Of a stretch of DNA of 64,000 nucleotides, positions 9,368 to 17,260 are shown one piece after another. The stretch is from Halomarina oriensis (GTDB lineage: Archaea > Halobacteriota > Halobacteria > Halobacteriales > Haloarculaceae). The notes under the pieces are model-generated. The model was not told the DNA's origin, searched no databases, and was given only the letters and a program-made list of their open reading frames with translations. Within the stretch, counting starts at the first letter, position 1; each line of letters starts with the position of its first letter. A program made the position numbers and the translations under genes. Location of the stretch: contig NZ_WSZK01000012.1 in assembly GCF_009791395.1 (NCBI RefSeq), positions 62,001 to 126,000 of the forward strand. Reading direction: 5' to 3'.

Positions 9368-9708
9368 GGGGGTTGGAGGCGGGCGTCTCCCGGTAGCTGT
9401 TTCGGCGTGGACGCTCGGTCAGCGGTCCTGCCGTAGGTCCCGTCGCCCTCGGTAGCGTCGTTGGTCGACGCGCCGAGCACGAGGACGTTCAGCACGACGA
9501 GCGCCGAGATGGCGCGGTCGACCCACCTGCTGGCCGGGCCGCTGTCGGGCGTGAGCAGTTCGTGCGTGTGACGACGAAGCCGACGATACGCGTCCACGTC
9601 GACGACGACGGTCGGCAGCGAGAAAACCGCCGACGACCGTCCACCGCGACAGACTGTCGACCGCGGGTGTCCGGAGCAGGTGGGCGACGGGGGACTCTGG
9701 TCCGAGCG
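9368..9708 (-). pseudogene. Possible remnant of a voltage-gated ion channel N-terminus
   Basis: This 340-nt stretch has no intact gene. On the minus strand a frame opening at 9597 gives a start resembling haloarchaeal six-helix potassium channels: arginine-rich MDAYRRLRRHTHELL, then RWVDRAISALVVLNVLVLG, which looks like the beginning of helix S1. The similarity stops after about 42 residues; the frame then runs on as low-quality sequence and reads into the zinc-finger gene on the other strand. I read it as a degraded channel gene of which only the first helix survives. The alternative is chance resemblance. Confidence 0.35.
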
Positions 9709-10137
9709 TCACTCCTCGGCGACGAGTTCCCAGGACTGCTCGCCGAGTTCGTCCTCGGCGAAGACGAACACTCGGCCACGGGCGGCCTCGGGGTCAGCGT
9801 CGACGGTGACGCGGTAGGACTCGACGCGCACGTCGACGCCGGGGAACACCGACGTCTCCTCGCCGGCGTCGAGGACGACCCGCCCGACGCCGGAGTCCTC
9901 TAAAATCTCGTCGCTCGTCTTCCGGTCGTTGACGTAGACGACGACACCCTCCGTCTCGGTCGGGTCCGTGACGAGGACGTGGACGTCCTTGCCCGGCGCT
10001 GCGGTCACCGGCCCGGTCGCTCGCTGTGGGACTCCGTGGTAGAACACCGACCGACCGTCGTGGTACTCGACTTCGACACCCTCCGGCTGGAGCGAGACGG
10101 AGAGGCTGTCCGGAGCGATGTCGTTGCGCAGAGTCAT
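9709..10137 (-). CDS. Haloarchaeal conserved protein of unknown function
   Basis: A 142-residue soluble acidic protein, starting at ATG 10137, which is the first methionine after the preceding low-quality frame. The sequence starts with MTLRNDIAPDSLSVSL and reads as mostly beta strand, with repeated short segments such as VFYHGVPQR and VVVYVNDRK. No signal peptide, membrane helix or catalytic motif is seen. I recognise it as a typical haloarchaea-restricted uncharacterised protein but cannot assign a role. It is divergent from the shikimate kinase gene. Confidence 0.75.
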   Translation of the reverse strand: MTLRNDIAPDSLSVSLQPEGVEVEYHDGRSVFYHGVPQRATGPVTAAPGKDVHVLVTDPTETEGVVVYVNDRKTSDEILEDSGVGRVVLDAGEETSVFPGVDVRVESYRVTVDADPEAARGRVFVFAEDELGEQSWELVAEE

Positions 10138-10335
10138 ACGCGGGGCTTGGCCGTCGAGTGGGAAAAGCGGCGCGTTCGTTCGACCGACGCCGGAGCTGCC
10201 CGTCGGCGGCCCGGACCGCCCTGCCCATCGACTGTCTCCCCCACCGGTTCCTTCTCGCACTGACACCCTCCCGCGCCTCCCGCCAACGTCGCCCGGACCA
10301 CCAGCGGTAAGTCCTCCCGCGAGAAGGGGTGGGTG

Positions 10336-11295
10336 ATGCCGAGAGGACGAGCGAGCGCCCCCGCCGCTGGCACCATCCTGAACGCCCTCGCCACCGGTGT
10401 CGGGTCGGCGTTCGCCATCGACGCCGACACCACCGCCACCGTCGAACTGGACGTCTCGACGGGTGGCGACACCGCCGAACGCGCCGCCACCGGCAGCGAC
10501 GCGGGTGTCGGAGACGGTGTCACCGGAGCCATCACGGGCGAGGTAGCGGGCGTCCCCGACGCCGACACTCGCCTCGTCGAACGGTGTGTCGAACTCGTCG
10601 CGGCGGCCGCCGACGTGTCGCTCGACGCCGCGCACGTCCGAACCGAGAGCGAGATACCGATGGCCGCCGGCCTGAAGAGTTCGAGTGCGGCCGCGAACGC
10701 GACCGTTCTGGCGACGTTCGACGCACTCGGGGTTCGGGTCACCGACGACCCGACCGACGAGGGAGCCACTGCCGACGCCATCTCCCGCGTCGACGCCTGC
10801 CTGCTCGGCGTGCAGGCCGCCCGAGACGCAGGCGTCACGGTGACCGGCGCGTTCGACGACGCCAGCGCCTCGATGCTCGGCGGACTCACCGTCACCGACA
10901 ACGAACAGGACACCGTCCTCCACCGCGACACCCCGGTGTGGGAGGTCGCCGTCTGGACACCCCCCGAACAGGCGTTCTCCGCGGACGCGGACGTCGAGCG
11001 CTGTCGGGCGGTCGCGCCGATGGCCGACCTCGCCGCCGACCTCGCGCTGGGCGGGCAGTACGGCCGCGCGATGACGGTCAACGGGTTGGCGTTCTGTGCC
11101 GCACTGGAGTTCCCGACCGACCCGCTCGTCACCGCCATGAGCGACGTGACGGGCGTCTCGCTGTCCGGGACCGGACCGAGCGTCGTCGCCGTCGGTGACG
11201 AGACGGGGGTCGAGACGGTCGCCGACCGGTGGGCAGCACGGGCGGGCGAGACGTGGCTGACGACGACGAAGACGGACGGAGGCAGACAAGGATGA
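10336..11295 (+). CDS. aroK: Shikimate kinase, archaeal GHMP type
   Basis: About 319 residues. It phosphorylates shikimate at the 3-OH in the aromatic amino acid pathway. Archaea use a GHMP-kinase enzyme unrelated to the bacterial AroK fold, and this protein fits: SAPAAGTILNALATG at the N-terminus, the ATP-binding loop PMAAGLKSSSAAANA near residue 108, and a C-terminal SLSGTGPSVVAVG glycine motif. The start is ATG 10336; GTG 10333 would add one residue. The gene overlaps the following chorismate mutase by ATGA (11292-11295), so the two are translationally coupled and act two steps apart around chorismate. Confidence 0.9.
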   Translation: MPRGRASAPAAGTILNALATGVGSAFAIDADTTATVELDVSTGGDTAERAATGSDAGVGDGVTGAITGEVAGVPDADTRLVERCVELVAAAADVSLDAAHVRTESEIPMAAGLKSSSAAANATVLATFDALGVRVTDDPTDEGATADAISRVDACLLGVQAARDAGVTVTGAFDDASASMLGGLTVTDNEQDTVLHRDTPVWEVAVWTPPEQAFSADADVERCRAVAPMADLAADLALGGQYGRAMTVNGLAFCAALEFPTDPLVTAMSDVTGVSLSGTGPSVVAVGDETGVETVADRWAARAGETWLTTTKTDGGRQG

Positions 11296-11618
11296 CACCA
11301 GACGACACCGACGATTCGAACGTATCGACCGGACCCGACCGGACCGAGGAGACGAACCTCGACGAACTCCGCGAGGAGATACAGAGTATCGACCGCGAAA
11401 TCGTCGAACTCATCGCCCAGCGAACCTACGTCGCCGACTCCATCGCACAGGTGAAACGCGAGCACGGTCTGGCGACGACCGACGAGAGCCAGGAGGCAGC
11501 CGTGATGGCACGCGCCGGCGAGAACGCCGAACGGTTCGAGGTGGACGCCAACATGGTCAAGGCCATCTTCCGACTGCTCATCGAGTTGAACAAGATCGAG
11601 CAGCGGAGCGAGCGGTAG
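11292..11618 (+). CDS. Chorismate mutase (AroQ class)
   Basis: A 108-residue helical protein that converts chorismate to prephenate. The N-terminal 22 residues are an acidic Thr/Asp tail. The AroQ helix 1 (LDELREEIQSIDREIVELI) then starts with the catalytic arginine, followed by QRTYVADSIAQVKREHG and a C-terminal helix FRLLIELNKIEQRSER. The start codon overlaps the shikimate kinase stop. Its last codons, LNKIEQRSER-stop, lie within a 36-bp sequence that recurs exactly about 3 kb downstream and again imperfectly about 4 kb downstream. The gene end therefore looks like an insertion target that has stayed intact. Confidence 0.9.
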   Translation: MTPDDTDDSNVSTGPDRTEETNLDELREEIQSIDREIVELIAQRTYVADSIAQVKREHGLATTDESQEAAVMARAGENAERFEVDANMVKAIFRLLIELNKIEQRSER

Positions 11619-11622
11619 TCGA
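11587..11622 (+). repeat. Direct repeat copy A (3' end of chorismate mutase gene), putative attachment site
   Basis: A 36-bp segment containing gagcagcggagcgagcggta and the gene's stop codon. An identical 36-bp copy lies at 14570-14605 and a 32-bp copy with three mismatches at 15534-15565. The sequence after copy A aligns without gaps, at lower identity, with that after copy B for about 100 bp (for example ccgctct and gctgtgctc at matching offsets). Confidence 0.8.
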
Positions 11623-11843
11623 ATCCTGGCGTTTCAGCCGCTCTACCGTCCTCCGGATGGCCGAACCCTCTTTCGCTAGCTGTGCTCACTTTCGTCGGTC
11701 GATGAGCGAAGACATATCTCACCACTGTGTGTCCCTGACGGGGTCTCTGAGGAGTCTACTGGGGGAGTGACCGATGTCCAAACGCACGGATGCACGTCTC
11801 TCGACGAACGGTCTGGGAATCTCCACACGGCGGGGTGATAGAT

Positions 11844-12494
11844 TCACCCCGTCGGCTTTGCTCGTGACTCCGGGCCGGTGACCTGCTTGGAATCTCTCCA
11901 GTGGAGATAACCGACCGCGACGAGAACGACGGCGGTGATGCCTCCAAGGGCCAACTGGAGCACTGCGACGACTTCACCAGTTACGATTTTCGAGAGTAGC
12001 AACACTGCCAGACCCAGAAATCCCGCAACTGGTATCAACAACAAGATGCCGAACGTTCGTGATGGGACCGCTGACCTCGTACTGGCGATGCCGTAGGCGA
12101 GAAAGCTCAGTAGTGCCAGAACGAACGCCCCGGCCAACAGCGGCGGTGCCCAACTACCAGGCTCCGCGAACGTCCGTTCGGACGTGACGTCGACGACGCC
12201 CGCCGCGAGCATCGTCGCGGTCCAAGCGATCCACGCAATGGCGCTGGTCCAGAATCCGCCACGCGCTAACCGTGGGGACCGCTCGGCGATGGTGTCGTAC
12301 AGGCCGGTCAGCCCGACGAACACGAACCAGAGTCCGAACAGAAGGGGTACCATGACCCACTCCGGGGTCGATACGACTCCTGCGACGTCCAGTGACCCAA
12401 CCACGGTGGTACCGAGGATTCCGACTCCGCCGACGACGAACGCAGTCGGACTCCAGCGTTCGAACTGTCCGACCGCTTGCTCACGCACGCTCAT
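11844..12494 (-). CDS. Polytopic membrane protein, paralog of the gene at 13731-14384
   Basis: About 216 residues with roughly six hydrophobic segments. I chose ATG 12494 over GTG 12593 because the paralog's N-terminus aligns from that point: MSVREQAVGQFERWSPT here versus MTEASTRRWQSLERWSPT there, with nearly equal total lengths. The segments run from WVMVPLLFGLWFVFVGL through a closing VVLVAVGYLHW. No transporter signature is recognised. It is the last gene of a minus-strand group with the zinc-ribbon regulator. An AT-rich stretch near 12640-12680 may hold a promoter. Function unknown. Confidence 0.65.
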   Translation of the reverse strand: MSVREQAVGQFERWSPTAFVVGGVGILGTTVVGSLDVAGVVSTPEWVMVPLLFGLWFVFVGLTGLYDTIAERSPRLARGGFWTSAIAWIAWTATMLAAGVVDVTSERTFAEPGSWAPPLLAGAFVLALLSFLAYGIASTRSAVPSRTFGILLLIPVAGFLGLAVLLLSKIVTGEVVAVLQLALGGITAVVLVAVGYLHWRDSKQVTGPESRAKPTG

Positions 12495-12743
12495 GGACAC
12501 GGCACCTCCCGAAGACGGTCGATTCGTTCGGTCGGTGGTTCGTCCGGCGTCGGTCCAAGAGTCGGGGTCGTCGTTCGTATCATCGGCGGTCACTCACGGT
12601 CGATCGGTCGGTGATCGACGGAGCAGCAGTGGACCGGAGCCACAATAAATCTCATTTGTACTGCATTTCAATAGTTTTCCTGACATGTCGTCGCCACGCG
12701 ATGCGTGGTCAGTGGAACTGGCCGAGAGACGTACCGCTCCGGT

Positions 12744-13724
12744 TCAACGGTAGACGTCGACGACGTCTGCTGTCTCATCAAACGTCAGGCAGACCGTCTC
12801 CTCACGGACGACTCGGACGACGACCCGGGGCGGGTCTCGAGAAGCGAGTTCCATCTCGTGATCGTCCATCAGGCCGAACACTCGTCGCACGCTCTCGGAG
12901 TCGTCGGCCCGTATTCGGGTCGAGACGTCGTGGTCGTCATAGAAGGAGATCACCGCGGGGTGGAAGAGCACGAGGCTCTTCGGTGACGTGGTGCTGTGGT
13001 TCTTGCAGATTCGACACTGAAACTGTGCCCAGACGGCGAACCTCCTCCCACAGTGTTCACAGTCGCCCGATGGGTCGTGGTCCGGACAGCACTCCAACCG
13101 GCTCTCGACTGGTCCCGAGCAGGCGGGACAGAGACCGTCGAATAGGCTCTGCACCTGTCGAAGTGCCGCAACAGTGGACGCAGCGCGAATCTCCTCGGGG
13201 GTCCGATCGGCCAGGCCAGCGGGGTCGAACGGAACGGCACTGAGGAACCCTTCCGTGTCAGTCTGTGCTTGGCCGGTGCCGTCACACTCGGTGCAGGTGT
13301 GAAAGAGAACTCCGTCGCGGTAGCTGATTACGGTGGGGGATTCACAGAACGGACACAGCTGGTCGATCTCGGTTGGTGGAAGTTCGACGTCTTGCACGCC
13401 CGCACCCGCGATGACGGCCCGGACGAGTTTCAGACCAGTTTCTCGAAGTTCGTATCCGCCACGCTCGGTGTGCTGCTGGACGAACTGCCCTTTGAGTTTC
13501 GTGAGGTGGTAGCTAACGTTCCCGCGGTCGTCGTGGTCCACGCGCTCGAATATTCGAGAGAACGGGACAGTGTTGTCGTTCGTGTGCGGGTCGTACTCGT
13601 CCCACAGCGCCAAGAGAATCGAAAGCCGCGTCTCGCTCCCGAGGAGGGCGAACGCCTCGACAGCGTGCGGGCCAGCAGCTCCCGTACCTACCCCCAACGA
13701 CGATGGGAGATCCGAATCGACCAT
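12744..13724 (-). CDS. Winged-helix regulator with zinc-ribbon segments
   Basis: A 326-residue protein. An ArsR-like winged helix sits at about residues 20-100 (FALLGSETRLSILLALW ... GNVSYHLTKLKGQFV). Cysteine pairs CPFC ... CTEC follow near 123-145, and a second cluster CPAC ... CC ... CEHC lies near 200-226, suggesting two zinc ribbons. The C-terminal part is a putative sensor domain. This layout is a recurrent haloarchaeal regulator type with unknown ligands. It begins 6 nt after the upstream membrane gene stops, so the two are probably co-transcribed. It may control the flanking paralogous membrane genes, which is inference from position. Confidence 0.75.
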   Translation of the reverse strand: MVDSDLPSSLGVGTGAAGPHAVEAFALLGSETRLSILLALWDEYDPHTNDNTVPFSRIFERVDHDDRGNVSYHLTKLKGQFVQQHTERGGYELRETGLKLVRAVIAGAGVQDVELPPTEIDQLCPFCESPTVISYRDGVLFHTCTECDGTGQAQTDTEGFLSAVPFDPAGLADRTPEEIRAASTVAALRQVQSLFDGLCPACSGPVESRLECCPDHDPSGDCEHCGRRFAVWAQFQCRICKNHSTTSPKSLVLFHPAVISFYDDHDVSTRIRADDSESVRRVFGLMDDHEMELASRDPPRVVVRVVREETVCLTFDETADVVDVYR

Positions 13725-13730
13725 CGGTCT

Positions 13731-14384
13731 TCAACCGACGGTGACGCCAGTCGCTGGCGCTTCCCGTTCGTCCGGGGATGCAGTTGCTCGGAGCGTGTAT
13801 CCGAGGCCCACGTGGGCGACGGCTTGGGCACTACTGATAGCGAAGGCCGACATCGCCAGGGTACTCTCCGAGGACAGCCCGAACTGCACGAAGAGGATAG
13901 CCCCGAGCAGCATCGTAGTGTATGCGACGGCTGGTACGACGAGGAGCAGTCCGACAATCCGTGGGTAGACAGTGGCACGGAGGCAGGCGGCACCCAGCAG
14001 TAGATAGCCAGGGACCATGCCGACAGTCACGAGAAAGAGCGACACGCCGGGATCACTCGTCGACGCCATCCCCACGACGACGGCGAGACCTTGGAGTAGA
14101 ATCACCGAAAATCCGACGGCCCCGAGGCTCACGCAAATGATCCCGACGCACGCTAGTTTCGAACGCCTCTCAGCTAATCTCCGAGACAACCCGAGCGCCC
14201 CGAGGAATCCGAAGACGAAACCAGCGGGACCGACGACGTCCTCCACCGGTACGAAGATAATATCCGAAAACGCAGCGAGTCCGTTGAGTGCGGCATACCC
14301 GACCAACAGCCCTCCTGCAAGTAGATACATCGTTGGACTCCACCGTTCGAGTGACTGCCATCGTCGCGTGCTAGCTTCAGTCAT
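13731..14384 (-). CDS. Polytopic membrane protein, first gene of the cassette operon
   Basis: A 217-residue protein with about six hydrophobic stretches, starting at ATG 14384 (MTEASTRRWQSLERWSPT). An upstream in-frame extension to 14576 would run into the repeat region and is unlikely. It resembles the protein at 11844-12494 in length, in the ERWSPT N-terminus and in overall hydrophobic pattern, so the two are paralogs flanking a regulator. It ends 6 nt before the regulator's start. Base composition is less GC-rich than in core genes, consistent with acquisition. The function is not recognised. Confidence 0.65.
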   Translation of the reverse strand: MTEASTRRWQSLERWSPTMYLLAGGLLVGYAALNGLAAFSDIIFVPVEDVVGPAGFVFGFLGALGLSRRLAERRSKLACVGIICVSLGAVGFSVILLQGLAVVVGMASTSDPGVSLFLVTVGMVPGYLLLGAACLRATVYPRIVGLLLVVPAVAYTTMLLGAILFVQFGLSSESTLAMSAFAISSAQAVAHVGLGYTLRATASPDEREAPATGVTVG

Positions 14385-14846
14385 GGGGCGAATACCGAGA
14401 CCACCGAAATAATTGTTCGGGAGCAAACACGAAACTCCGGGATGGGTGCGGTTTGGATTCAGAACGGTGATTCGAACTGGCAACAGGACCGGTCTCTTTA
14501 GACCGAAATCAGAGGCTGAGGGTAGAGATTCGACTCGGCCACAGCATGGTACGTTAGATCTTGCGTCGCTGAACAAGATCGAGCAGCGGAGCGAGCGGTA
14601 GTCGATTTCGAACGCTTCACCCGCTCTGTCGGCCGCTGATTGGTTGGGTGTTCTCCCGCTGGCTGTGCTCGTGTTCCTCGATAGGTGAGAGAAATCGCAG
14701 TTCCTTCGCGACGGGTGCCTGACAGGGGGCCGGGAACGACGAGAAAGGTTTCGAGCGACCCCCAGAACGAAACGACGACAGGAGCCCTCGTCGAGGTTCG
14801 ACGGGGGGCGAGAGGATCGGAACGTGAGACCCGTCGAATCCCGCGG
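14385..14846. other. Gene-free stretch carrying repeat copy B
   Basis: No supported gene lies in these 462 bases. They hold the promoter region of the minus-strand membrane gene, the exact 36-bp repeat at 14570-14605, and about 100 bp after it that resemble the sequence following the chorismate mutase gene. The remainder, up to the toxin gene's stop, shows no recognisable feature. Confidence 0.6.
14570..14605 (+). repeat. Direct repeat copy B (identical 36-bp copy of chorismate mutase 3' end)
   Basis: Identical over 36 bp to 11587-11622, including the stop codon and the following tcga. In frame it would encode LNKIEQRSER-stop, but no chorismate mutase body precedes it; the similarity begins abruptly at the repeat. 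Gapless weaker similarity to the copy A flank continues to about 14700. Confidence 0.8.
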
Positions 14847-15242
14847 TCAGTACGGACCGAACCGCCGGACAGCGAGCAGTTCACGAAGCCCCTCTGTATC
14901 GAAGTCGTCGTCGGAGACGACCAGTTCTTTCCGTTCAGACCGAGCCGTCGCTGCAATCATGAGGTCACGCGGCGACATCGGGACACCGGATTCGAGCAGG
15001 TGATCCTGCATCCGGGCAGCCTCGAACGCGACGTCCTCGGAGAAGGCAAGGGGAACGACTCGCCCGAAGTGTCTACGCGCCTCGACGAGGTCGGTCTCAC
15101 CTGCCGAGAACACGTCACCCGCGAGCACCTCGTAGACACAGATGCTGGAGGTGGCCAACTGCGATTGGTCGTCGACGAACTCGACGATCTCTTCGACCCC
15201 GTCGAGGTAGTCGATGATGACCGACGAATCGAGGAACGTCAC
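14847..15242 (-). CDS. PIN-domain toxin (VapC-like)
   Basis: A 131-residue PIN-domain ribonuclease. The four conserved acidic positions are visible: Asp in MTFLDSSVIIDYLDG, Glu in CVYEVLAG, Asp in MSPRDLMIAATA, and Asp in VVSDDDFD. VapC toxins cleave RNA, often tRNA, and are held inactive by the partner antitoxin. The start overlaps the antitoxin stop by ATGA at 15239-15242, the usual coupled arrangement. It is located between two copies of the chorismate mutase 3' end repeat, in an accessory region. The specific RNA target is unknown. Confidence 0.85.
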   Translation of the reverse strand: MTFLDSSVIIDYLDGVEEIVEFVDDQSQLATSSICVYEVLAGDVFSAGETDLVEARRHFGRVVPLAFSEDVAFEAARMQDHLLESGVPMSPRDLMIAATARSERKELVVSDDDFDTEGLRELLAVRRFGPY

Positions 15243-15439
15243 TGCTCGTAGCTCTCACGGGACCGTTCGATCGCCTCACGCGCTTTCTCGGCTTTGTCAG
15301 TCCCTTTCCACGCCCCTGCTGTCATCCCCGACTCCTCGTTCGCCAAGCGGTCCAGGAACTCGTCCCAACTCTCGTCTCCACGCTTCAGCCTCGCCAACTT
15401 CTCTTTCGTCTCGTCGGAGACCCGGATCGACGTGCTCAT
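15239..15439 (-). CDS. VapB-type antitoxin
   Basis: A 66-residue protein, MSTSIRVSDETKEKLARLK at the start, with a beta strand plus helix resembling ribbon-helix-helix DNA-binding antitoxins. The helical C-terminal tail (TDKAEKAREAIERSRESYEQ) would wrap the toxin. I chose ATG 15439; ATG 15445 would add two residues. The first gene of the pair, it is probably autoregulated by the antitoxin-toxin complex, as is general for the family. Confidence 0.8.
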   Translation of the reverse strand: MSTSIRVSDETKEKLARLKRGDESWDEFLDRLANEESGMTAGAWKGTDKAEKAREAIERSRESYEQ

Positions 15440-15533
15440 ACGCATACATCGCGTATGCAGACGGAAGTAGTTTGAGGGGTGGTCGGCAGGAGCGTAACAG
15501 CGTGGGTAGGTAGTATGGTAGGTTTTATCTCGT

Positions 15534-15565
15534 TGAACGAGGTCGAGCAACGGAGCGAGCGGTAG
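15534..15565 (+). repeat. Direct repeat copy C (imperfect)
   Basis: A 32-bp match to copy A with three mismatches, ending in the same cggagcgagcggtag. Weak gapless similarity to the copy B flank continues for about 25 bp (tccgaacggttc versus ttcgaacgcttc). Confidence 0.7.
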
Positions 15566-15676
15566 CGGCGTCCGAACGGTTCGGTGACTCTTCGCTCATC
15601 TGGCTGGTCGGCCGTCGTCCCTGCGCTCGGACGCCACCGAGAGTCACCGGCCGTACCGGGACCGGTGGTTCGGACG

Positions 15677-16072
15677 CTACCCCTCCAACTCCTCCATCCT
15701 GTCCGCCATGTGCTCGAAGACGGCTCTGTGGTCGTCCTGTGGACTGAACAGGAGGAACTCCGTCTCCTCGTCGACCCAGAGCGTGTGTCCCGGCGGCCAG
15801 TAGAAGAGGTCACCCGTCTCGTCGACCTCCTCGGTCCCGTCGCTGTACCGGAGGTTGATCGACCCGTCGAGCACGTATCCCCAGTGTGGGCACTGGCACG
15901 TGTCGTCGGGGAGTCCTTCCAGGAGCGGCGTCAGGTCGGTTCCCGCCTCGAACCTGATGCGCTCTGCAGCCAGTTCTCCGTAGTCGGTCGCCGCACCGAA
16001 GTCCGTCTGTTGCTGGACGGTGGCCGTCTCCGTCCGCATGACGACCGGAACGTCCTCTTTTGCTTTCTGCAT
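15677..16072 (-). CDS. Cupin-fold protein
   Basis: A 131-residue single-domain cupin. The first cupin motif is degenerate (CQCPHWGYVLDGSINLRYSDG), with a His and a Gly in the expected places. The second is GDLFYWPPGHTLWVDEETE. This indicates a small beta barrel that may bind a metal or ligand through His and Glu. The N-terminus is rich in Glu, Lys and Thr. The gene precedes (on the minus strand, follows) a predicted regulator 150 nt upstream. Binding target unknown; the family is functionally diverse. Confidence 0.7.
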   Translation of the reverse strand: MQKAKEDVPVVMRTETATVQQQTDFGAATDYGELAAERIRFEAGTDLTPLLEGLPDDTCQCPHWGYVLDGSINLRYSDGTEEVDETGDLFYWPPGHTLWVDEETEFLLFSPQDDHRAVFEHMADRMEELEG

Positions 16073-16222
16073 CGTCTCGGAGCCTCCGGGTATCGGTTCG
16101 ACCCGGATGAGGATGTAGGCATCCGTCGCGTGAGGACCGTCCTACGACAGGTTGCAGCCCACGACGGCACGTCACACCCTGCAGCGAGGCGCGACGTGAA
16201 GGGATGCGACGGGGACCGGTGG

Positions 16223-17035
16223 TCAACCGACGATGGCCCCGAGGTCGACGGGCCGGGCGTCGTGCCTGTACGAACCGTAGAGGGCTTCGGCCCACCGTCT
16301 CGCCGGAGCGGCGTCGGTGTCGACGGTCGCTCGCATGACCCCGGTCTCCCGGTCGTAGCCCGCGAGGCCGATACGGTCGTCGAAGAGACCACACGCACAC
16401 GGGAGTTCCCGACTCGTGAGGACGGTGAGCGTGCCGCTCTCGACGGCCGCCGAGAGGAGGTCCGGATGCGACTCGAGGACCGTCGAGGTGAGGTCGGGAG
16501 GCCAGACGATTTCGGTCTCCATACCGTCGGTAGCGTTTCGCAAGAGGGCCTCCACGTCCGTGCCGACGGTCGTCGTCGTGAACCCTCGGAACTGCTTGGT
16601 CCCCTCGACCAGTTCGACGAACCGGTCGACGGTTCGGTGGGGGGCACCGAACGCCGGCACCCTGACGACGGCGTCGACGAACAGGTCGATATCGAGGTCG
16701 AGTACCTCGGTCGGGAGCCACTTCCAGACCTCGCGTAGCCCTCGCTCGGTCTCCATCCGGTCGAGGAGGGTCACCATCCCCTCCGCGACGAACGCGCCCA
16801 ACGGCGTCGCCTCGTACCGGTGCTCGACGCGCTCGACCCAGCACCGCTCTTCGAACTCGGCCAGCATCCGTCCGATGGTGGATGCCGACGCTCCGGTCGA
16901 CGCTCGGAGGGCCGCCCGAGAGCGTGGCCGCTCGACCAGCGAGTCGAGTACCGCCACGCGGTGCTCCGAACGGGCGAGAAACTCGACGTCGTCGAGCGAC
17001 GACTCCACACGGGGTCGTTCGAGAGGGTCGCTCAT
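16223..17035 (-). CDS. Winged-helix transcriptional regulator
   Basis: A 270-residue protein starting at ATG 17035. An N-terminal winged helix spans about residues 12-85 (FLARSEHRVAVLDSLVERP ... TGASASTIGRMLAEFEERCWVERV). A larger C-terminal domain follows, with a conserved-looking GTKQFRGFTTTTVG and a later CACGLFDDRIGLAGYD. This two-domain layout, ArsR-like DNA binding with a sensing domain, is a common haloarchaeal regulator type. It lies between the cupin gene and the orc gene, all on the minus strand. No target can be deduced. Confidence 0.75.
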   Translation of the reverse strand: MSDPLERPRVESSLDDVEFLARSEHRVAVLDSLVERPRSRAALRASTGASASTIGRMLAEFEERCWVERVEHRYEATPLGAFVAEGMVTLLDRMETERGLREVWKWLPTEVLDLDIDLFVDAVVRVPAFGAPHRTVDRFVELVEGTKQFRGFTTTTVGTDVEALLRNATDGMETEIVWPPDLTSTVLESHPDLLSAAVESGTLTVLTSRELPCACGLFDDRIGLAGYDRETGVMRATVDTDAAPARRWAEALYGSYRHDARPVDLGAIVG

Positions 17036-17086
17036 AGTCGTACTACGTGTCACCGTACAACACTCTTTTCTAGCGTTCGAGACGCG

Positions 17087-17158
17087 TACCGACGGCTACG
17101 GAGGTATCGACGACCACAGACCTACCGACGGCCACGAATCTATCGACGACCACGGACT
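17087..17158. repeat. Two 36-bp imperfect tandem repeats
   Basis: Two adjacent 36-bp units each begin with taccgacgg and contain tatcgacgaccac. They sit in the 225-nt gap between the regulator start and the orc gene stop. Confidence 0.5.
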
Positions 17159-17230
17159 CGGGAGCGGTCGGAGACGAGCGGTCGGTGAGACGCCGACGGT
17201 CGGCGGTGTCTCACGGCGGAGAGACGGTAC

Positions 17231-17244
17231 CGTCGCCGCTGTAA
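17231..17244 (+). repeat. Single origin-type motif downstream of orc
   Basis: cgtcgccgctgtaa matches the core of the motif iterated at 18554-19170, but lies on the other side of the orc gene, just after its stop codon. Confidence 0.6.
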
Positions 17245-17260
17245 ACACGACGGCCGTCCG

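Larger units (their letters stand above)
11623..14605. mobile_element. Putative accessory cassette 1 inserted at the chorismate mutase 3' end
   Basis: The interval between repeat copies A and B holds three minus-strand genes: a membrane protein, a zinc-ribbon regulator and a paralogous membrane protein. Its sequence is visibly richer in A and T than the surrounding core genes. No integrase, recombinase or transposase is present, so the cassette would be a remnant or would have been mobilised in trans. The exact repeats at both ends and a regenerated gene 3' end are what site-specific integration leaves behind. That mechanism is inference. Confidence 0.45.
14606..15565. mobile_element. Putative accessory cassette 2 (toxin-antitoxin) between repeat copies B and C
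   Basis: This 0.96-kb interval contains one VapBC-like toxin-antitoxin pair and ends in the imperfect repeat copy C. A toxin-antitoxin module alone between direct repeats is typical accessory cargo. No recombinase is present. It suggests a second insertion, older than or independent from cassette 1, at the same target sequence. Confidence 0.4.

Noticed and set aside
14413-14601. 62-residue plus-strand frame ending LNKIEQRSER
   Set aside because: Only the last ten residues match chorismate mutase; the rest has no similarity, so it is a repeat fragment rather than a gene.
17087-17158. Tandem 36-bp units as origin boxes
   Set aside because: They do not contain the motif of the array upstream of orc; they are only two imperfect copies.
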